DNA of 64,000 nt from Hydractinia symbiolongicarpus (lineage: Eukaryota > Cnidaria > Hydrozoa > Anthoathecata > Hydractiniidae). Both the position numbers and the translations under genes were made by a program. The stretch is taken from contig NC_079877.1 of assembly GCF_029227915.1 (NCBI RefSeq), forward strand, positions 9,176,001 through 9,240,000, written 5' to 3'. The notes under the pieces are model-generated. The model worked only from the letters and a program-made list of their open reading frames with translations, was not told the origin of the DNA and ran no database searches. Within the stretch, counting starts at the first letter, position 1, and every line of letters begins with the position of its first letter. Of this stretch, positions 52,221-64,000 are shown piece after piece.

Positions 52221-54242
52221 GGTAAAAGTCGCGAACACTTTTGTAAGCAAGTCATTTCGGGCCACGAGCTTAATATGTACTTCCTTTCGTTTAGATACGA
52301 GGACCTTGGGAAGATTATATGCGAACTTTAGTGTACTCATTGTTGTAAAAATATGTTGTCAAATAAATACCTCTAATATATGAACTTTTCCTTCCCAATA
52401 AGATCCAGTAGGAGATGAATGATTTGACTGCCAATTTTCTTTTTGTCATGTCGCTGCAGCCAACCACATTTGAATTATTGCATAGGGTGCCTTGAGTGTC
52501 CGTATTTGCTGAAAGGAGTAGTAAGCGTTATTTAGTAAAGCCTGAAATCTTCTGGCGCCGCCATACCCAGAATCGCAATGCAACCGTGCAAGCGTAGCGT
52601 GAGCATTTCTATCCAAGGCGTTATTAACCGACTATTGCCGTTTTTTGCTACTTTGTCAACTTGGCAATTCTGTCTCATTCGGAGCCACAATTTTGATAGT
52701 CAAAAATGTCAGGGCGGATACGGAAAGCATAAATCTAAATACAAAAAGGCTACTTTTGCGGGCGTTATTAATACAACATAAAATAACTTGTCTATCTGTA
52801 CCGAGAAAGTTTATGCGAGGTCAAAAGCATAGACCGAACATGCGAGGTCGCTACGCTGACCGAGAGTAATATTTCTCGTAAGATGACAAGGTTGTAAAAA
52901 AAATAGAGAACTTTCCATTTGAGTTTTATTGTTTCAATTTTTCAAATACATGTTTATCACATAAATTCGACGTTGTTTTGCTTGTTTTTCATTGTGCTGT
53001 TAATGTTTTTAAAAGCATTTTCTTTTATCTGCGACACCGAACGTGGAACATGTTTTTCTGATTCTGACGGAGTGAATCGTGATTTAGGATTTACTGCAAC
53101 TTCATTTTTCAGTGTGGATGTGTTTGGCTATTTTTTCCAATGTTATTTGTATGCATTTATAGTTATTAATATGTATGTTACAAGGTCAAAAATTGCACCG
53201 GGCTGTATGAAGCTCGTCGTTGAGGCTTTTACCCAATCAGTGCTGTGGATTTCCCGTATATACTGATTTAAAATAGCTATCAGTAAATAATACTGTATAA
53301 GGCCCGCTAGTGCCGTTTATAACCAAGCCGTTATCGAGGGTATATAAATGACAGCGCAGGGGCATTAATGAAAAGTCATGGGATAAAAATACTTAACGTC
53401 CAATTGAAGCAGTGACGTTAAACGCACGTATTTCATTTCGACTACTCATCTCCAGCATTGTTCTTAATAAGAAATGTTAATAGCATGTTAAACAGGGAAA
53501 CGTATCCCTAGTTGTCAAAACAGGGTTACGTTGACGTAAATTTTGAAGCATATTAGAAAATTCTTTTTTTTTATCTCTTCATCCCTGACAAAAAAGGCGC
53601 ACGATGCAGCGCGTATTGGTACTTAAATCCGCAAAATCGACCGTGTCTTGTGTGAATGGACACCTTCTAGATGTGATGTAGTACGCAACAAAAATAGTTT
53701 CTACATGTGAGTTATCTAAAACAACAAGACATTGTCAGAACGTCGTATAATGAACAATCCAATGATCTAGGATTGGCAACGCATCCTTCTGATGGAATTT
53801 AGCTCTTTTGTTTCATATTCATTGAAATTGAAGGGAATATCACCTTCACCGCGAAAGAACGATCTCTTGAAAGTATAACACGCATGTATGATTGGGAATT
53901 GTTGGTTTGGTCACCGAAGACAAGAATAACTCGTGTGTGATTCGTGTGCACCCTAGTCCTACACCACTCCGATAAAAACCTTCCGTTTATTCAACAATCA
54001 ACAATGATCTTCATAGACCGTGTCAACATATTTCAAAGCGAAACCCACAAGAGTTTAAACGGTGAATGCTACATGCACAATATCTTCCCCGGAGGCGAAT
54101 TTACGTTGTAATTTGTAAACGGCCATCTTGATTATAAGCACTCATTAATTACAGTAATTAGAGAGAAAAGAGCGTATAAAGAAGGCTTTAACATGAATTG
54201 GACTAATACGATTCGCGCACCGACGAAATAAGAGCCGGAATC

Positions 54243-55350
54243 ATGAGGAAATATCAGATTTACGTGATTTGTTTTGTTGTTTTGGCTTTTGCCGCTGCCA
54301 CAGGTATTTTAATGCTTCTTCATTGCAATTGCCGTCAATGTTTCGTCGCAATAATAAAAAAATTGCATTTGTTCTTAATTTTTCAGCTACAAGAGTTTGC
54401 AGCAACAGAAATATCTTGTGCTCTGTGGTTAGATCAACTAGTTGTTCAAAGAAAATCGTTTCCAGTCATTGCCCAAGGCTTTGCAACACATGTGGAGGTA
54501 ATACGGCTTCTTACACTTGAGGGGGTTGTCATTGCATTTTAGTTGTGAATCTACCTAATTTGTTTCGTAATAGCAAAATGTCGAAACATAAAGGCGTCAA
54601 TGCGCGTTGATTGTGGCTACCATGGAATTAGTCCGTTGGATTGCTTGAGAAAGGGATGTTGTTATGGCGAATTAAAGGTGGCTGGCCCGTGGTGTTATCA
54701 TCGAAAAGGTAAATTTTCGACTATGTTTTCGGCATTAACACTGACAATTTGGGCCACTAATTATTTCTCAAAATACTCTAGCAAACTGTCCCATGATTGA
54801 AGCAAACAAACGTGAAGATTGTGGTTACCCTGGGATAAGCAAATCAGATTGCGTCAAAAAAGGATGCTGTTACAACGCGATCAAGGAAAAGGGACCGTGG
54901 TGTTATTACAGGCAAGGTAAGTTGTTCCGCTCTTACTGATTAGGTATTTTGAAAGCATTGTGTACTCTTCCATCCGTAATTTTAGAAAAATGCCGGAAAA
55001 TAGCAGCAACAAGACGTCATGATTGTGGTTATCCAGGCATAACGAAGCGGGCATGCGAAAAGAAAGGCTGTTGTTATAGTGAATTGCTAAACCAAAGTGG
55101 ACCGTGGTGCTACCACCGCCTAGGTAAGCATAGAAGTACGCTCTCCACATTCGTCGCAAAATAACATAATGCGCGATCCTTAAAGTTTTTACTGCTGGTT
55201 TGTGTTGAATTTTCGTTAGAAAAATGTCTGCGCAAAGCAACAGAACGTGACGACTGCGGCTATCCTGGTATTACAGGATTCGAATGCATGAAAAGAGGTT
55301 GCTGCTATAATTCATTGCCCGGTCGTGGGCCATGGTGTTATTACCGATGA
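54243..55350 (+). CDS. Secreted ShKT-like / four-trefoil protein, copy 18 (Glu213Gly)
   Basis: Exons 54243-54303, 54387-54497, 54574-54708, 54782-54916, 54986-55123, 55220-55350. Two changes five bases apart in exon 6: 55272 A to T (silent, Ile211) and 55277 A to G (Glu213 to Gly) in the loop between Cys206 and Cys216 of trefoil 4. The second also removes the GAATTC present in the other copies. The site is variable among the four trefoils, so the fold should survive. Haplotype T, GAA, CGC. Confidence 0.86.
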
Positions 55351-57372
55351 GGTAAAAGTCGCGAACACTTTTGTAAGCAAGTCATTTCGGGCCACGAGCT
55401 TAATATGTACTTCCTTTCGTTTAGATACGAGGACCTTGGGAAGATTATATGCGAACTTTAGTGTACTCATTGTTGTAAAAATATGTTGTCAAATAAATAC
55501 CTCTAATATATGAACTTTTCCTTCCCAATAAGATCCAGTAGGAGATGAATGATTTGACTGCCAATTTTCTTTTTGTCATGTCGCTGCAGCCAACCACATT
55601 TGAATTATTGCATAGGGTGCCTTGAGTGTCCGTATTTGCTGAAAGGAGTAGTAAGCGTTATTTAGTAAAGCCTGAAATCTTCTGGCGCCGCCATACCCAG
55701 AATCGCAATGCAACCGTGCAAGCGTAGCGTGAGCATTTCTATCCAAGGCGTTATTAACCGACTATTGCCGTTTTTTGCTACTTTGTCAACTTGGCAATTC
55801 TGTCTCATTCGGAGCCACAATTTTGATAGTCAAAAATGTCAGGGCGGATACGGAAAGCATAAATCTAAATACAAAAAGGCTACTTTTGCGGGCGTTATTA
55901 ATACAACATAAAATAACTTGTCTATCTGTACCGAGAAAGTTTATGCGAGGTCAAAAGCATAGACCGAACATGCGAGGTCGCTACGCTGACCGAGAGTAAT
56001 ATTTCTCGTAAGATGACAAGGTTGTAAAAAAAATAGAGAACTTTCCATTTGAGTTTTATTGTTTCAATTTTTCAAATACATGTTTATCACATAAATTCGA
56101 CGTTGTTTTGCTTGTTTTTCATTGTGCTGTTAATGTTTTTAAAAGCATTTTCTTTTATCTGCGACACCGAACGTGGAACATGTTTTTCTGATTCTGACGG
56201 AGTGAATCGTGATTTAGGATTTACTGCAACTTCATTTTTCAGTGTGGATGTGTTTGGCTATTTTTTCCAATGTTATTTGTATGCATTTATAGTTATTAAT
56301 ATGTATGTTACAAGGTCAAAAATTGCACCGGGCTGTATGAAGCTCGTCGTTGAGGCTTTTACCCAATCAGTGCTGTGGATTTCCCGTATATACTGATTTA
56401 AAATAGCTATCAGTAAATAATACTGTATAAGGCCCGCTAGTGCCGTTTATAACCAAGCCGTTATCGAGGGTATATAAATGACAGCGCAGGGGCATTAATG
56501 AAAAGTCATGGGATAAAAATACTTAACGTCCAATTGAAGCAGTGACGTTAAACGCACGTATTTCATTTCGACTACTCATCTCCAGCATTGTTCTTAATAA
56601 GAAATGTTAATAGCATGTTAAACAGGGAAACGTATCCCTAGTTGTCAAAACAGGGTTACGTTGACGTAAATTTTGAAGCATATTAGAAAATTCTTTTTTT
56701 TTATCTCTTCATCCCTGACAAAAAAGGCGCACGATGCAGCGCGTATTGGTACTTAAATCCGCAAAATCGACCGTGTCTTGTGTGAATGGACACCTTCTAG
56801 ATGTGATGTAGTACGCAACAAAAATAGTTTCTACATGTGAGTTATCTAAAACAACAAGACATTGTCAGAACGTCGTATAATGAACAATCCAATGATCTAG
56901 GATTGGCAACGCATCCTTCTGATGGAATTTAGCTCTTTTGTTTCATATTCATTGAAATTGAAGGGAATATCACCTTCACCGCGAAAGAACGATCTCTTGA
57001 AAGTATAACACGCATGTATGATTGGGAATTGTTGGTTTGGTCACCGAAGACAAGAATAACTCGTGTGTGATTCGTGTGCACCCTAGTCCTACACCACTCC
57101 GATAAAAACCTTCCGTTTATTCAACAATCAACAATGATCTTCATAGACCGTGTCAACATATTTCAAAGCGAAACCCACAAGAGTTTAAACGGTGAATGCT
57201 ACATGCACAATATCTTCCCCGGAGGCGAATTTACGTTGTAATTTGTAAACGGCCATCTTGATTATAAGCACTCATTAATTACAGTAATTAGAGAGAAAAG
57301 AGCGTATAAAGAAGGCTTTAACATGAATTGGACTAATACGATTCGCGCACCGACGAAATAAGAGCCGGAATC

Positions 57373-58480
57373 ATGAGGAAATATCAGATTTACGTGATTT
57401 GTTTTGTTGTTTTGGCTTTTGCCGCTGCCACAGGTATTTTAATGCTTCTTCATTGCAATTGCCGTCAATGTTTCGTCGCAATAATAAAAAAATTGCATTT
57501 GTTCTTAATTTTTCAGCTACAAGAGTTTGCAGCAACAGAAATATCTTGTGCTCTGTGGTTAGATCAACTAGTTGTTCAAAGAAAATCGTTTCCAGTCATT
57601 GCCCAAGGCTTTGCAACACATGTGGAGGTAATACGGCTTCTTACACTTGAGGGGGTTGTCATTGCATTTTAGTTGTGAATCTACCTAATTTGTTTCGTAA
57701 TAGCAAAATGTCGAAACATAAAGGCGTCAATGCGCGTTGATTGTGGCTACCATGGAATTAGTCCGTTGGATTGCTTGAGAAAGGGATGTTGTTATGGCGA
57801 ATTAAAGGTGGCTGGCCCGTGGTGTTATCATCGAAAAGGTAAATTTTCGACTATGTTTTCGGCATTAACACTGACAATTTGGGCCACTAATTATTTCTCA
57901 AAATACTCTAGCAAACTGTCCCATGATTGAAGCAAACAAACGTGAAGATTGTGGTTACCCTGGGATAAGCAAATCAGATTGCGTCAAAAAAGGATGCTGT
58001 TACAACGCGATCAAGGAAAAGGGACCGTGGTGTTATTACAGGCAAGGTAAGTTGTTCCGCTCTTACTGATTAGGTATTTTGAAAGCATTGTGTACTCTTC
58101 CATCCGTAATTTTAGAAAAATGCCGGAAAATAGCAGCAACAAGACGTCATGATTGTGGTTATCCAGGCATAACGAAGCGGGCATGCGAGAAGAAAGGCTG
58201 TTGTTATAGTGAATTGCTAAACCAAAGTGGACCGTGGTGCTACCACCGACTAGGTAAGCATAGAAGTACGCTCTCCACATTCGTCGCAAAATAACATAAT
58301 GCGCGATCCTTAAAGTTTTTACTGCTGGTTTGTGTTGAATTTTCGTTAGAAAAATGTCTGCGCAAAGCAACAGAACGTGACGACTGCGGCTATCCTGGTA
58401 TAACAGAATTCGAATGCATGAAAAGAGGTTGCTGCTATAATTCATTGCCCGGTCGTGGGCCATGGTGTTATTACCGATGA
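57373..58480 (+). CDS. Secreted ShKT-like / four-trefoil protein, copy 19
   Basis: Exons 57373-57433, 57517-57627, 57704-57838, 57912-58046, 58116-58253, 58350-58480. The protein is unchanged; haplotype T with GAG/CGA. Confidence 0.86.
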
Positions 58481-60502
58481 GGTAAAAGTCGCGAACACTT
58501 TTGTAAGCAAGTCATTTCGGGCCACGAGCTTAATATGTACTTCCTTTCGTTTAGATACGAGGACCTTGGGAAGATTATATGCGAACTTTAGTGTACTCAT
58601 TGTTGTAAAAATATGTTGTCAAATAAATACCTCTAATATATGAACTTTTCCTTCCCAATAAGATCCAGTAGGAGATGAATGATTTGACTGCCAATTTTCT
58701 TTTTGTCATGTCGCTGCAGCCAACCACATTTGAATTATTGCATAGGGTGCCTTGAGTGTCCGTATTTGCTGAAAGGAGTAGTAAGCGTTATTTAGTAAAG
58801 CCTGAAATCTTCTGGCGCCGCCATACCCAGAATCGCAATGCAACCGTGCAAGCGTAGCGTGAGCATTTCTATCCAAGGCGTTATTAACCGACTATTGCCG
58901 TTTTTTGCTACTTTGTCAACTTGGCAATTCTGTCTCATTCGGAGCCACAATTTTGATAGTCAAAAATGTCAGGGCGGATACGGAAAGCATAAATCTAAAT
59001 ACAAAAAGGCTACTTTTGCGGGCGTTATTAATACAACATAAAATAACTTGTCTATCTGTACCGAGAAAGTTTATGCGAGGTCAAAAGCATAGACCGAACA
59101 TGCGAGGTCGCTACGCTGACCGAGAGTAATATTTCTCGTAAGATGACAAGGTTGTAAAAAAAATAGAGAACTTTCCATTTGAGTTTTATTGTTTCAATTT
59201 TTCAAATACATGTTTATCACATAAATTCGACGTTGTTTTGCTTGTTTTTCATTGTGCTGTTAATGTTTTTAAAAGCATTTTCTTTTATCTGCGACACCGA
59301 ACGTGGAACATGTTTTTCTGATTCTGACGGAGTGAATCGTGATTTAGGATTTACTGCAACTTCATTTTTCAGTGTGGATGTGTTTGGCTATTTTTTCCAA
59401 TGTTATTTGTATGCATTTATAGTTATTAATATGTATGTTACAAGGTCAAAAATTGCACCGGGCTGTATGAAGCTCGTCGTTGAGGCTTTTACCCAATCAG
59501 TGCTGTGGATTTCCCGTATATACTGATTTAAAATAGCTATCAGTAAATAATACTGTATAAGGCCCGCTAGTGCCGTTTATAACCAAGCCGTTATCGAGGG
59601 TATATAAATGACAGCGCAGGGGCATTAATGAAAAGTCATGGGATAAAAATACTTAACGTCCAATTGAAGCAGTGACGTTAAACGCACGTATTTCATTTCG
59701 ACTACTCATCTCCAGCATTGTTCTTAATAAGAAATGTTAATAGCATGTTAAACAGGGAAACGTATCCCTAGTTGTCAAAACAGGGTTACGTTGACGTAAA
59801 TTTTGAAGCATATTAGAAAATTCTTTTTTTTTATCTCTTCATCCCTGACAAAAAAGGCGCACGATGCAGCGCGTATTGGTACTTAAATCCGCAAAATCGA
59901 CCGTGTCTTGTGTGAATGGACACCTTCTAGATGTGATGTAGTACGCAACAAAAATAGTTTCTACATGTGAGTTATCTAAAACAACAAGACATTGTCAGAA
60001 CGTCGTATAATGAACAATCCAATGATCTAGGATTGGCAACGCATCCTTCTGATGGAATTTAGCTCTTTTGTTTCATATTCATTGAAATTGAAGGGAATAT
60101 CACCTTCACCGCGAAAGAACGATCTCTTGAAAGTATAACACGCATGTATGATTGGGAATTGTTGGTTTGGTCACCGAAGACAAGAATAACTCGTGTGTGA
60201 TTCGTGTGCACCCTAGTCCTACACCACTCCGATAAAAACCTTCCGTTTATTCAACAATCAACAATGATCTTCATAGACCGTGTCAACATATTTCAAAGCG
60301 AAACCCACAAGAGTTTAAACGGTGAATGCTACATGCACAATATCTTCCCCGGAGGCGAATTTACGTTGTAATTTGTAAACGGCCATCTTGATTATAAGCA
60401 CTCATTAATTACAGTAATTAGAGAGAAAAGAGCGTATAAAGAAGGCTTTAACATGAATTGGACTAATACGATTCGCGCACCGACGAAATAAGAGCCGGAA
60501 TC

Positions 60503-61610
60503 ATGAGGAAATATCAGATTTACGTGATTTGTTTTGTTGTTTTGGCTTTTGCCGCTGCCACAGGTATTTTAATGCTTCTTCATTGCAATTGCCGTCAATG
60601 TTTCGTCGCAATAATAAAAAAATTGCATTTGTTCTTAATTTTTCAGCTACAAGAGTTTGCAGCAACAGAAATATCTTGTGCTCTGTGGTTAGATCAACTA
60701 GTTGTTCAAAGAAAATCGTTTCCAGTCATTGCCCAAGGCTTTGCAACACATGTGGAGGTAATACGGCTTCTTACACTTGAGGGGGTTGTCATTGCATTTT
60801 AGTTGTGAATCTACCTAATTTGTTTCGTAATAGCAAAATGTCGAAACATAAAGGCGTCAATGCGCGTTGATTGTGGCTACCATGGAATTAGTCCGTTGGA
60901 TTGCTTGAGAAAGGGATGTTGTTATGGCGAATTAAAGGTGGCTGGCCCGTGGTGTTATCATCGAAAAGGTAAATTTTCGACTATGTTTTCGGCATTAACA
61001 CTGACAATTTGGGCCACTAATTATTTCTCAAAATACTCTAGCAAACTGTCCCATGATTGAAGCAAACAAACGTGAAGATTGTGGTTACCCTGGGATAAGC
61101 AAATCAGATTGCGTCAAAAAAGGATGCTGTTACAACGCGATCAAGGAAAAGGGACCGTGGTGTTATTACAGGCAAGGTAAGTTGTTCCGCTCTTACTGAT
61201 TAGGTATTTTGAAAGCATTGTGTACTCTTCCATCCGTAATTTTAGAAAAATGCCGGAAAATAGCAGCAACAAGACGTCATGATTGTGGTTATCCAGGCAT
61301 AACGAAGCGGGCATGCGAGAAGAAAGGCTGTTGTTATAGTGAATTGCTAAACCAAAGTGGACCGTGGTGCTACCACCGACTAGGTAAGCATAGAAGTACG
61401 CTCTCCACATTCGTCGCAAAATAACATAATGCGCGATCCTTAAAGTTTTTACTGCTGGTTTGTGTTGAATTTTCGTTAGAAAAATGTCTGCGCAAAGCAA
61501 CAGAACGTGACGACTGCGGCTATCCTGGTATAACAGAATTCGAATGCATGAAAAGAGGTTGCTGCTATAATTCATTGCCCGGTCGTGGGCCATGGTGTTA
61601 TTACCGATGA
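60503..61610 (+). CDS. Secreted ShKT-like / four-trefoil protein, copy 20
   Basis: Exons 60503-60563, 60647-60757, 60834-60968, 61042-61176, 61246-61383, 61480-61610. The protein is unchanged; haplotype T with GAG/CGA. A private C to T at 61678 lies in the pyrimidine tract before the 3'UTR acceptor and slightly strengthens it. Confidence 0.86.
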
Positions 61611-63632
61611 GGTAAAAGTCGCGAACACTTTTGTAAGCAAGTCATTTCGGGCCACGAGCTTAATATGTACTTCCTTTTGTTTAGATACGAGGACCTTGGG
61701 AAGATTATATGCGAACTTTAGTGTACTCATTGTTGTAAAAATATGTTGTCAAATAAATACCTCTAATATATGAACTTTTCCTTCCCAATAAGATCCAGTA
61801 GGAGATGAATGATTTGACTGCCAATTTTCTTTTTGTCATGTCGCTGCAGCCAACCACATTTGAATTATTGCATAGGGTGCCTTGAGTGTCCGTATTTGCT
61901 GAAAGGAGTAGTAAGCGTTATTTAGTAAAGCCTGAAATCTTCTGGCGCCGCCATACCCAGAATCGCAATGCAACCGTGCAAGCGTAGCGTGAGCATTTCT
62001 ATCCAAGGCGTTATTAACCGACTATTGCCGTTTTTTGCTACTTTGTCAACTTGGCAATTCTGTCTCATTCGGAGCCACAATTTTGATAGTCAAAAATGTC
62101 AGGGCGGATACGGAAAGCATAAATCTAAATACAAAAAGGCTACTTTTGCGGGCGTTATTAATACAACATAAAATAACTTGTCTATCTGTACCGAGAAAGT
62201 TTATGCGAGGTCAAAAGCATAGACCGAACATGCGAGGTCGCTACGCTGACCGAGAGTAATATTTCTCGTAAGATGACAAGGTTGTAAAAAAAATAGAGAA
62301 CTTTCCATTTGAGTTTTATTGTTTCAATTTTTCAAATACATGTTTATCACATAAATTCGACGTTGTTTTGCTTGTTTTTCATTGTGCTGTTAATGTTTTT
62401 AAAAGCATTTTCTTTTATCTGCGACACCGAACGTGGAACATGTTTTTCTGATTCTGACGGAGTGAATCGTGATTTAGGATTTACTGCAACTTCATTTTTC
62501 AGTGTGGATGTGTTTGGCTATTTTTTCCAATGTTATTTGTATGCATTTATAGTTATTAATATGTATGTTACAAGGTCAAAAATTGCACCGGGCTGTATGA
62601 AGCTCGTCGTTGAGGCTTTTACCCAATCAGTGCTGTGGATTTCCCGTATATACTGATTTAAAATAGCTATCAGTAAATAATACTGTATAAGGCCCGCTAG
62701 TGCCGTTTATAACCAAGCCGTTATCGAGGGTATATAAATGACAGCGCAGGGGCATTAATGAAAAGTCATGGGATAAAAATACTTAACGTCCAATTGAAGC
62801 AGTGACGTTAAACGCACGTATTTCATTTCGACTACTCATCTCCAGCATTGTTCTTAATAAGAAATGTTAATAGCATGTTAAACAGGGAAACGTATCCCTA
62901 GTTGTCAAAACAGGGTTACGTTGACGTAAATTTTGAAGCATATTAGAAAATTCTTTTTTTTTATCTCTTCATCCCTGACAAAAAAGGCGCACGATGCAGC
63001 GCGTATTGGTACTTAAATCCGCAAAATCGACCGTGTCTTGTGTGAATGGACACCTTCTAGATGTGATGTAGTACGCAACAAAAATAGTTTCTACATGTGA
63101 GTTATCTAAAACAACAAGACATTGTCAGAACGTCGTATAATGAACAATCCAATGATCTAGGATTGGCAACGCATCCTTCTGATGGAATTTAGCTCTTTTG
63201 TTTCATATTCATTGAAATTGAAGGGAATATCACCTTCACCGCGAAAGAACGATCTCTTGAAAGTATAACACGCATGTATGATTGGGAATTGTTGGTTTGG
63301 TCACCGAAGACAAGAATAACTCGTGTGTGATTCGTGTGCACCCTAGTCCTACACCACTCCGATAAAAACCTTCCGTTTATTCAACAATCAACAATGATCT
63401 TCATAGACCGTGTCAACATATTTCAAAGCGAAACCCACAAGAGTTTAAACGGTGAATGCTACATGCACAATATCTTCCCCGGAGGCGAATTTACGTTGTA
63501 ATTTGTAAACGGCCATCTTGATTATAAGCACTCATTAATTACAGTAATTAGAGAGAAAAGAGCGTATAAAGAAGGCTTTAACATGAATTGGACTAATACG
63601 ATTCGCGCACCGACGAAATAAGAGCCGGAATC

Positions 63633-64000
63633 ATGAGGAAATATCAGATTTACGTGATTTGTTTTGTTGTTTTGGCTTTTGCCGCTGCCACAGGTATTTT
63701 AATGCTTCTTCATTGCAATTGCCGTCAATGTTTCGTCGCAATAATAAAAAAATTGCATTTGTTCTTAATTTTTCAGCTACAAGAGTTTGCAGCAACAGAA
63801 ATATCTTGTGCTCTGTGGTTAGATCAACTAGTTGTTCAAAGAAAATCGTTTCCAGTCATTGCCCAAGGCTTTGCAACACATGTGGAGGTAATACGGCTTC
63901 TTACACTTGAGGGGGTTGTCATTGCATTTTAGTTGTGAATCTACCTAATTTGTTTCGTAATAGCAAAATGTCGAAACATAAAGGCGTCAATGCGCGTTGA
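63633..64000 (+). CDS. Secreted ShKT-like / trefoil protein, copy 21, cut by window end
   Basis: Exons 63633-63693 and 63777-63887 are complete; exon 3 starts at 63964 and is cut after 37 bases. Signal peptide and ShKT-like domain match the other copies; T at the intron-1 marker (63753). The exon-5 markers are outside the window. Confidence 0.83.

Larger units (their letters stand above)
1..64000 (+). repeat. Head-to-tail tandem array of a 3.13-kb gene-plus-spacer unit, about 20.4 copies
   Basis: The first bases of the window recur at 3131 and then once per unit to the end. Start codons of successive gene copies lie at 1041, 4171, 7300, 10430, 13560, 16690, 19821, 22951, 26081, 29209, 32339, 35469, 38594, 41724, 44854, 47983, 51113, 54243, 57373, 60503 and 63633. 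The spacings are 3130 except 3129 (copies 2-3 and 15-16), 3131 (6-7), 3128 (9-10) and 3125 (12-13). All units have the same orientation and nothing interrupts the array. Both window ends fall inside a unit, so the array is larger than the window. Gene and spacer are equally similar between copies, so the whole unit is what is duplicated and homogenised. Confidence 0.99.

Noticed and set aside
1-64000. rRNA, 5S, snRNA, histone or CRISPR type array
   Set aside because: No matching RNA or histone sequence was seen, and the 3.1-kb unit with a spliced gene rules out CRISPR repeats.
1-64000. Bacterial or phage origin
   Set aside because: Coding capacity appears only after splicing GT/AG introns, with TATA and AATAAA signals and metazoan secreted domains; no ribosome binding sites or operons.
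1-64000. Transposable element as the repeat unit
   Set aside because: No transposase, reverse transcriptase, terminal repeats or target-site duplications were seen; units abut each other directly.

Overview
The whole window lies inside one head-to-tail tandem array. A unit of about 3,130 bases is repeated about 20.4 times on the + strand, and neither end of the array is reached. Each unit holds one small multi-exon gene followed by about 2 kb of spacer. The sequence suggests a eukaryote, most likely an aquatic invertebrate animal. The coding potential appears only after removing short introns (69-96 bases) with GT/AG borders, a TATA box precedes each gene and an AATAAA signal follows it. The domains (a signal peptide, one ShKT-like domain and four trefoil/P-type domains) are metazoan secreted modules. 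I cannot name the species; a cnidarian or sponge-like animal is a reasonable guess, not a demonstrated one.

Gene layout, using copy 1: exon 1 (1041-1101) is a signal peptide; exon 2 (1185-1295) is a six-cysteine ShKT-like domain; exons 3-6 (1372-1506, 1580-1714, 1784-1921, 2018-2148) are one trefoil domain each. All internal exon borders are phase 1, so every domain is a symmetric, shuffle-ready exon. The predicted product has 236 residues and is secreted and very cysteine-rich. The stop codon of the last trefoil exon sits where the other three trefoil exons have their last full codon, and it is followed by an intact splice donor and an apparent 3'UTR intron.

The window holds 19 copies that read through intact, one copy (copy 8, about 22,951-24,058) with a nonsense mutation in the first trefoil exon, and one copy cut by the window end (from 63,633). 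Copies are nearly identical. By eye I found six single-unit indels, all in spacer or 3'UTR, and a few dozen substitutions. Three missense changes occur, in copies 7, 16 and 18. Two linked synonymous variants in exon 5 and one in intron 1 form a mosaic along the array, as expected from unequal crossing-over and gene conversion.

The spacer is as well conserved between copies as the gene. It carries no convincing second gene, but it has some regulatory-looking elements: a TATA box 68 bases before each ATG, a 15-base TAATTA palindrome just upstream of it, and a TGACGTAA-containing palindrome about 0.7 kb upstream. The best reading is a locally amplified, co-homogenised array of a secreted ShKT-trefoil gene, which would give high dosage of a mucus, gut or defence-type secreted protein; that role is inference.
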